From contig NZ_CP107899.1 of the NCBI RefSeq assembly GCF_036013915.1, positions 3,844,001 to 3,908,000 on the forward strand: 64,000 nucleotides of DNA. Reading direction: 5' to 3'. Source of the DNA: Streptomyces sp. NBC_00464. Lineage in GTDB: Bacteria; Actinomycetota; Actinomycetes; Streptomycetales; Streptomycetaceae. The position numbers were made by a program, and so were the translations under genes. This document shows positions 60,265-64,000 of this stretch, piece after piece. The number at the start of each line of letters is the position of its first letter. Position 1 is the stretch's first letter. The notes under the pieces were generated by a model. The model was not told where the DNA came from. It did no database searches and worked only from the letters and a program-made list of their open reading frames with translations.

Positions 60265-61541
60265 CGGGACGGGGCGGCGAACGGGTCGAGGACCTCGTCC
60301 ACCTCGTCGAGGAGCGTGCCGAGCGTGGCGGCCGGAGCGTCGGCGGCGGCCGGCTCGGTGGTGATCACGATCCGGGCCGCGGCCTCGGCGGCGAGCCGCA
60401 CGGCCGCCTCCCGGTCGGCCGCGCGGACCACGACATAGCCGCAGCGGTCCTCCGACCAGCGCAGTTCGTGCACCGTGTCCCCGGGCTCCACCTGGACGTC
60501 GACCTGGACCACGCCGTCCATGGCCTCGGCCCGTTCCGCGCCCGTCACCGAGGTGACGGTCCCCGGGGCGGCGACGAGGAAGCGGATGGCGGCCGCGCCC
60601 GCCGGCTCCCCCTGCTGCCGCAGCGGGTCGCCGTCCAGGGCGAGCCGGTAGGCGGCCTCCTCCAGGTCGATGCCGTGGACCAGGCGCACCAGGTCGTTGA
60701 TGCGGTCCCCGCCGCGACGGCTGTGCGACTCGATGACGCGGGGACCGGCGGCGGTGAGGATCAGTTCGGTGTGCGCGGGACCGTCGACGAGGCCCACGGC
60801 GTCCAGCAGGGCCTCGACCGTCGACGTGACGGCCGACCCTTCGCTCTCGTCCAGCTGCGCGGGCACCACATGACCGAGTTCGACCACACCCTGTCCGGTC
60901 TCCTTGCCGGTGACGGCGACGACGGTGTGCGCGCCGTCCCGGGAGAAGGTCTCGACACTGAGTTCCTCGCCGACCAGCCACTCCTCGGCCATGAAGTCGT
61001 CGAGGCCGAAGGCCTCGCGCCACGCCCACGCCTCGTCGACCTCGTCGACGGACGCGATCCGGCGGACCCCCAGGCTGCCGGAGCCCATGGTCGGCTTGAG
61101 CACGGCCGACCCGGTGGCCTTCACGAAGTCGCGCAGCTCGTCGGCGGTCGGCCGGGTCAGTGTCCGCACCGGTCCGATGCCCCGCTCGTTCAGCAGGGCG
61201 CGCAGGGCCGGCTTGTCGTGCAGCAGCCGGGTGGTCCGCTCGGAGTTGCCGGGCAGCCCGAGCACGTCGGTGAGATGGCCCGCCACCACCTGGGCCGCCT
61301 CGGTCTGGGTGAAGACCCGGGCGAACGGGCGCTGTCGGTGCAGGACCTGCACCAGGGCGGTGACGGTGGGAACGTCCTGGTAGTCGACGAGCAGCAGCTG
61401 GGAGCAGTGCTCCACCACGTCCGGATCGAACGCGGAGGGCTTCTGGATGTGCACCACGTCGAGGCCGAGCGCTGCGGCCTTGCGGACGATGCCGGCCTTT
61501 CCGCCGACGACGAGAACGCGGGTTGCGGCCAAGGGAATCAC
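60261..61541 (-). CDS. ATP-grasp ligase (carboxylate-amine ligase-like)
   Basis: The 426 residues have an N-terminal pre-ATP-grasp fold (VLVVGGKAGIVRKAAALGLDV), then the ATP-grasp core with AVLKPTMGSGSLGVRRI (Lys and the Gly-rich loop), FMAEEWLVGEELSVETF and the metal-binding HTELIL and VIESHSRRGGDRINDLV, as in dipeptide and L-amino-acid ligases (BacD/PurK/biotin carboxylase superfamily). It would couple a carboxylate to an amine via an acyl phosphate. A GTG at 61541 is called; TTG 61532 with GAAGG at a better spacing is the alternative. Sits between the sulfotransferase and the 31-codon ORF. Confidence 0.83.
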   Translation of the reverse strand: MIPLAATRVLVVGGKAGIVRKAAALGLDVVHIQKPSAFDPDVVEHCSQLLLVDYQDVPTVTALVQVLHRQRPFARVFTQTEAAQVVAGHLTDVLGLPGNSERTTRLLHDKPALRALLNERGIGPVRTLTRPTADELRDFVKATGSAVLKPTMGSGSLGVRRIASVDEVDEAWAWREAFGLDDFMAEEWLVGEELSVETFSRDGAHTVVAVTGKETGQGVVELGHVVPAQLDESEGSAVTSTVEALLDAVGLVDGPAHTELILTAAGPRVIESHSRRGGDRINDLVRLVHGIDLEEAAYRLALDGDPLRQQGEPAGAAAIRFLVAAPGTVTSVTGAERAEAMDGVVQVDVQVEPGDTVHELRWSEDRCGYVVVRAADREAAVRLAAEAAARIVITTEPAAADAPAATLGTLLDEVDEVLDPFAAPSR

Positions 61542-61562
61542 CTTCGTTGGGAGTGCGGCGGA

Positions 61563-62360
61563 TCAGATCGGGGCGGGTGCGGGAAGCGCGGACAGGCGCA
61601 GCGCCTCCCACACCGAGGCGGTGTCCGCCGGCAGAGCGGACGTGTCCGCGGCCGGGGACCGGGGCTTCAGCCCGGAGAGGTACGGCGCGAGGTCGAGTCC
61701 GGTGAACCGTGACAGGCGCTCGGTCTCCTCGCCCCGGCACAGTGCGTGGTACTCGACGACCAGGGCGTTCCCGTCCGGCACCGAGGGTGCGAAGTCGAGC
61801 CAGTGCCCGTTCCAGGCCGTCCACTTGGCGAGGGCCGCCTCCTCGGTGAGCGGCACATAGGGCCGGTCGCCCTTCCAGCGCAGCATCGAGCGGGCCGCCT
61901 CCACCGGGTGGCGCACCAGCATCACGTAACGGGCGTCCGGCAGCACCTCGCCGAACCACGGCAGATGCAGCAGGTACTCGTTGTACTTGTCCCCGCAGTA
62001 AGGCAGTTCGCCCTGGGTGTCGGCCAGGATCCGCCGGGCCAGTTCCACCGGATCGTCTCCGCAGGAGCCCTCGGCGACGTCCCTGGCGGCGGCCCGCAGG
62101 CTCTGTTCCACCCGGGCGCGCCAGCGCTCGACGCCCGAGCCGTCCGGCGGCCGGCGGTCCAGGGCGTACAGGATCTCGTCCGTGCGCAGGTGGCGGTCCG
62201 TCAGGTCCTGCCGGTTCAGCCAGCGGTGCAGCAGATAGGGGAGCTTGCCGTTGACGGTGAAGTGGCCGCCAGCGTCGTGGAAGGCCAGGTTCATCGCGTA
62301 GGCGAGGGCGGTGGTGCCGCAGCGCTGGCCCCCGAGCAGGATCACCGGTGAGCCGCTCAT
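61563..62360 (-). CDS. PAPS-dependent sulfotransferase
   Basis: The 265-residue protein contains the 5'-phosphosulfate-binding loop near the start (LLGGQRCGTTALAYAMNL, residues 8-25) and the 3'-phosphate motif VRHPVEAARSMLRWK later, as in family 1/3 and bacterial Stf-like sulfotransferases. It would move a sulfuryl group from PAPS to a hydroxyl or amine of a small molecule or glycan. ATG 62360 overlaps the upstream stop (ATGA). PAPS supply is encoded three genes downstream in the same operon. Confidence 0.88.
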   Translation of the reverse strand: MSGSPVILLGGQRCGTTALAYAMNLAFHDAGGHFTVNGKLPYLLHRWLNRQDLTDRHLRTDEILYALDRRPPDGSGVERWRARVEQSLRAAARDVAEGSCGDDPVELARRILADTQGELPYCGDKYNEYLLHLPWFGEVLPDARYVMLVRHPVEAARSMLRWKGDRPYVPLTEEAALAKWTAWNGHWLDFAPSVPDGNALVVEYHALCRGEETERLSRFTGLDLAPYLSGLKPRSPAADTSALPADTASVWEALRLSALPAPAPI

Positions 62361-63256
62361 GCGCCGGCCTCCACCGTGTGCGTGTCCGGGGCGGCGGGGA
62401 CGGCGTCCTCGCCCTGGGTCCGCGCCATCTCGCGGAGCAGCCGCATACAGGTGCTGCTGGCCTCGAAGCCGCCGGAGGTGAACTCCTCTCCCCATGGCTC
62501 GTCCCGCTGGGCCTGGGTCAGTTCCCGGCCGACGCGCCAGTGCGTCTCCAGCGAGATCCAGTCCCGGTACCCGTCCTCGGCCAGCCGGGCGAGGATCGCG
62601 GGCCAGGGCAGGTCCCCGTCACCGAGGCGGACGTAGGCCCGCTGCCCGTCCGGATCCTTCACATGGACGTGCCGGATGCGCTCGCGGCCGAGCGCGTAGT
62701 CCTGCGGGAACGGGGCCGGGTCCCAGCCGCTGAAGACGCTGTTGCCCGGATCCCACAGGATGCCGAGCCGGTCGTCGCCCAGCGCGTCCAGGAACTCCAG
62801 CGTGTGCCGCATGGTCGGGCTGTTGGTCCGCATGCCCGTCTCGACGAGAAGGGGGACGCGTCCGAAGGGGACGCCGTCCAGGACCTCGCGGGCCGCGGCG
62901 GCGGCCCTGCGCGGGTCGGGGTCGCCCTGCCGGTAGAAGGTGAAGATGCGGACGAACGGTGCTCCGAGCAGCTCGGCCCGGCGCACGGAGTCCGTGACCA
63001 GGTCGCGGACGGAGTCCGCCTCCGCCGCCGTGCGGGGCAGTTCGCACTTCAGCGCCGGCGGGTCGAAGCCGGCCACCCGCAGTCCGTGCCGGGCCACGGT
63101 CTCCCGTATCCCGGCAAGGGCGGCGTCGTCCATGCGATGCGGCGCCACACCACCGCTGGAGCGGATCTCCAGTCCGTCGAAGCCGAGACGGGACGTGGTG
63201 GCCGCCGCCTGCTCGATGTCCTGGGACAGTTCGTCGTTGATGACGGCGAATCTCAC
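62357..63256 (-). CDS. Sugar phosphate isomerase/epimerase (xylose-isomerase-like TIM barrel)
   Basis: The 299 residues show strand-helix alternation of the AP endonuclease 2/IolE family: FVRIFTFYRQGD, VPLLVETGMRTNSP with catalytic Glu, LGILWDPGNSVFSG with metal-binding Asp, and HVHVKDPD with the His/Asp ligands, then SLETHWRVG with the last Glu. Such enzymes isomerise or epimerise sugars and cyclitols. GTG 63256 overlaps the preceding gene stop by four bases. Paralogous in fold to the next gene upstream. Confidence 0.84.
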   Translation of the reverse strand: MRFAVINDELSQDIEQAAATTSRLGFDGLEIRSSGGVAPHRMDDAALAGIRETVARHGLRVAGFDPPALKCELPRTAAEADSVRDLVTDSVRRAELLGAPFVRIFTFYRQGDPDPRRAAAAAREVLDGVPFGRVPLLVETGMRTNSPTMRHTLEFLDALGDDRLGILWDPGNSVFSGWDPAPFPQDYALGRERIRHVHVKDPDGQRAYVRLGDGDLPWPAILARLAEDGYRDWISLETHWRVGRELTQAQRDEPWGEEFTSGGFEASSTCMRLLREMARTQGEDAVPAAPDTHTVEAGA

Positions 63257-64000
63257 GAAGGGGTCTCCTCGCTGAGTGCCTGGGAAGGGGACGGGTCCGG
63301 TGGGTACCACTCGAGCAGCAGGGCGATGTCCTCGGCGAGGGACGGTGCCTTCGACTCGACGGTGACCGCCCGCAGTTCACCGGCCGCGTCGAGGACCTTC
63401 CGGGTCAGCTCGGGCCGCGCGGAGGCCAGCGGACGGTGCCGCGAGGTGCCGGGCTGTTCCCAGTCGAAACCCTTGACCTGGGCGTACGGGATCCAGGAGG
63501 CGAGCCGGGCCGCCGCCGCGACGGGGTCGCCGTCGATTCGGGCGAGGCCCATGGTGTCGAGCAGGACCGAGGTGCCCGCGCGGTGGCACAGCTCCTCCAG
63601 CTCGGGGACGTCGGCGTATCCGTGGTGGGTCTCCACCAGCACCAGCGAGCTGTCACCGACCCTGGCGGCCAGCGCCCCGACCTGCGCGAGCGTCAGAGCG
63701 AGGCGGTCGGGGGCGGTGCAGCCGGCGGCCGCGAAGACCTTCACCGGCAGGCCCCGCTCGGGCATGCGAAGGGCGTCGATCGAGCCGGGCGGGTGCTCGG
63801 GAGCGCCCAGCACGGTGGAGACGCCCACGAAGCACACCTCGGCCCCGGCGGCGCGCAGGGCGTCGAGCCCTCCGGCCTCCCAGGCGTGGCCCTTGCCCTC
63901 CCGGACGTCGACGGCCGTGCCGCCGGACGAGAGGACGAGGCCGGCCAGGGCCGCGGCGTCGAGGGCCGGCGCCGAGCCGGAGGAGACGCCGATCAGCGGC
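63253..64000 (-). CDS. Sugar phosphate isomerase/epimerase, C-terminal part (runs off right edge)
   Basis: The visible 249 codons are the 3' part of a gene that starts beyond the window. LALTLAQVGALAARVGDSSLVLVETHHGYADVPELEELCHRAGTSVLLDTMGLARIDGD carries the Glu and Asp expected for the TIM-barrel metal site, and PYAQVKGFDWEQPG the later histidine-free strand. It is related in fold but not closely similar to the gene at 62357. Its stop overlaps the GTG of that gene (GTGA), so the two are translated together. Function beyond the family is unknown. Confidence 0.78.
   Translation of the reverse strand, partial: PLIGVSSGSAPALDAAALAGLVLSSGGTAVDVREGKGHAWEAGGLDALRAAGAEVCFVGVSTVLGAPEHPPGSIDALRMPERGLPVKVFAAAGCTAPDRLALTLAQVGALAARVGDSSLVLVETHHGYADVPELEELCHRAGTSVLLDTMGLARIDGDPVAAAARLASWIPYAQVKGFDWEQPGTSRHRPLASARPELTRKVLDAAGELRAVTVESKAPSLAEDIALLLEWYPPDPSPSQALSEETPS

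Noticed and set aside
60169..61959. Longer version of the 31-codon frame (596 codons)
   Set aside because: Its upstream part is the off-frame reading of the ATP-grasp gene and has no domain. Only the terminal ATG at 60264 is considered, and even that with reservation.

Overview
The window is high-GC DNA from a Streptomyces chromosome or a very close relative. Signs include GC-rich third codon positions, many GTG and TTG starts, operons packed with ATGA/GTGA overlaps, a proteasome activator (Bpa), SARP/AfsR, DUF397/XRE and mycothiol-type proteins. Two exact copies of the Streptomyces ParB site (parS, 4718-4731 and 42017-42030) suggest that the window lies in the central chromosome near oriC. 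From memory, the gene order resembles the S. coelicolor SCO38xx neighbourhood; I could not check this.

Layout. 2-1941: end of one branched-chain 2-oxoacid dehydrogenase operon (E1 beta, E2). 2087-5822: molybdenum cofactor genes (MobA-DUF6457, then a MoeA with a long Asp-Pro-rich extension) and an RCK potassium channel whose start overlaps moeA inside a parS site. 5949-7597: quinone oxidoreductase and Bpa. 7708-12011: PadR regulator with an ABC exporter (FtsX-type permease plus ATPase), with a double dyad on the padR start codon. 12097-16522: Pro-rich membrane protein and two divergent Ser/Thr kinases. 16530-18800: phosphotransferase, flavin/PPOx-like protein and a DevR/DosR-type response regulator, with a DosR-like box before the PPOx gene. 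19141-22725: a complete second bkdABC operon.

22964-26953: conserved hypothetical, DUF5959 protein, then an RsbW-like ATPase / XRE / DUF397 / DUF397 module typical of streptomycete development loci, and a SMI1/KNR4-like protein. 26991-36842: ordinary accessory metabolism (two oxidoreductases each divergent from a TetR regulator, S41 peptidase, DUF4232 lipoprotein, serine hydrolase, EamA transporter with an SDR enzyme and another TetR). 36987-42537: secreted DD-carboxypeptidase, GntR-MFS pair, mycothiol-dependent isomerase family protein, nitrilase-family hydrolase, LURP-one protein. 42602-54810: thioredoxin/NHL protein, large AfsR-like regulator, DUF6458 protein, isochorismatase with a GlxA-type regulator, M18 aminopeptidase, lipoprotein, Uma2 protein, acyl-CoA dehydrogenase and SseB-like protein.

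54821-64000 (minus strand, running off the right edge) is the most unusual part. One tightly packed operon contains two TIM-barrel sugar isomerase/epimerase-like genes, a PAPS-type sulfotransferase, an ATP-grasp ligase, a 31-codon ORF, a family 2 glycosyltransferase, cysC-cysD-cysN (sulfate activation to PAPS) and a SsuBC/TauBC-like ATPase and permease with no substrate-binding protein in view. Supply of PAPS next to a sulfotransferase, a ligase and a glycosyltransferase suggests a pathway for a sulfated small molecule or glycoconjugate that I cannot match to a known product. No rRNA, tRNA, CRISPR array, insertion sequence or prophage was seen.
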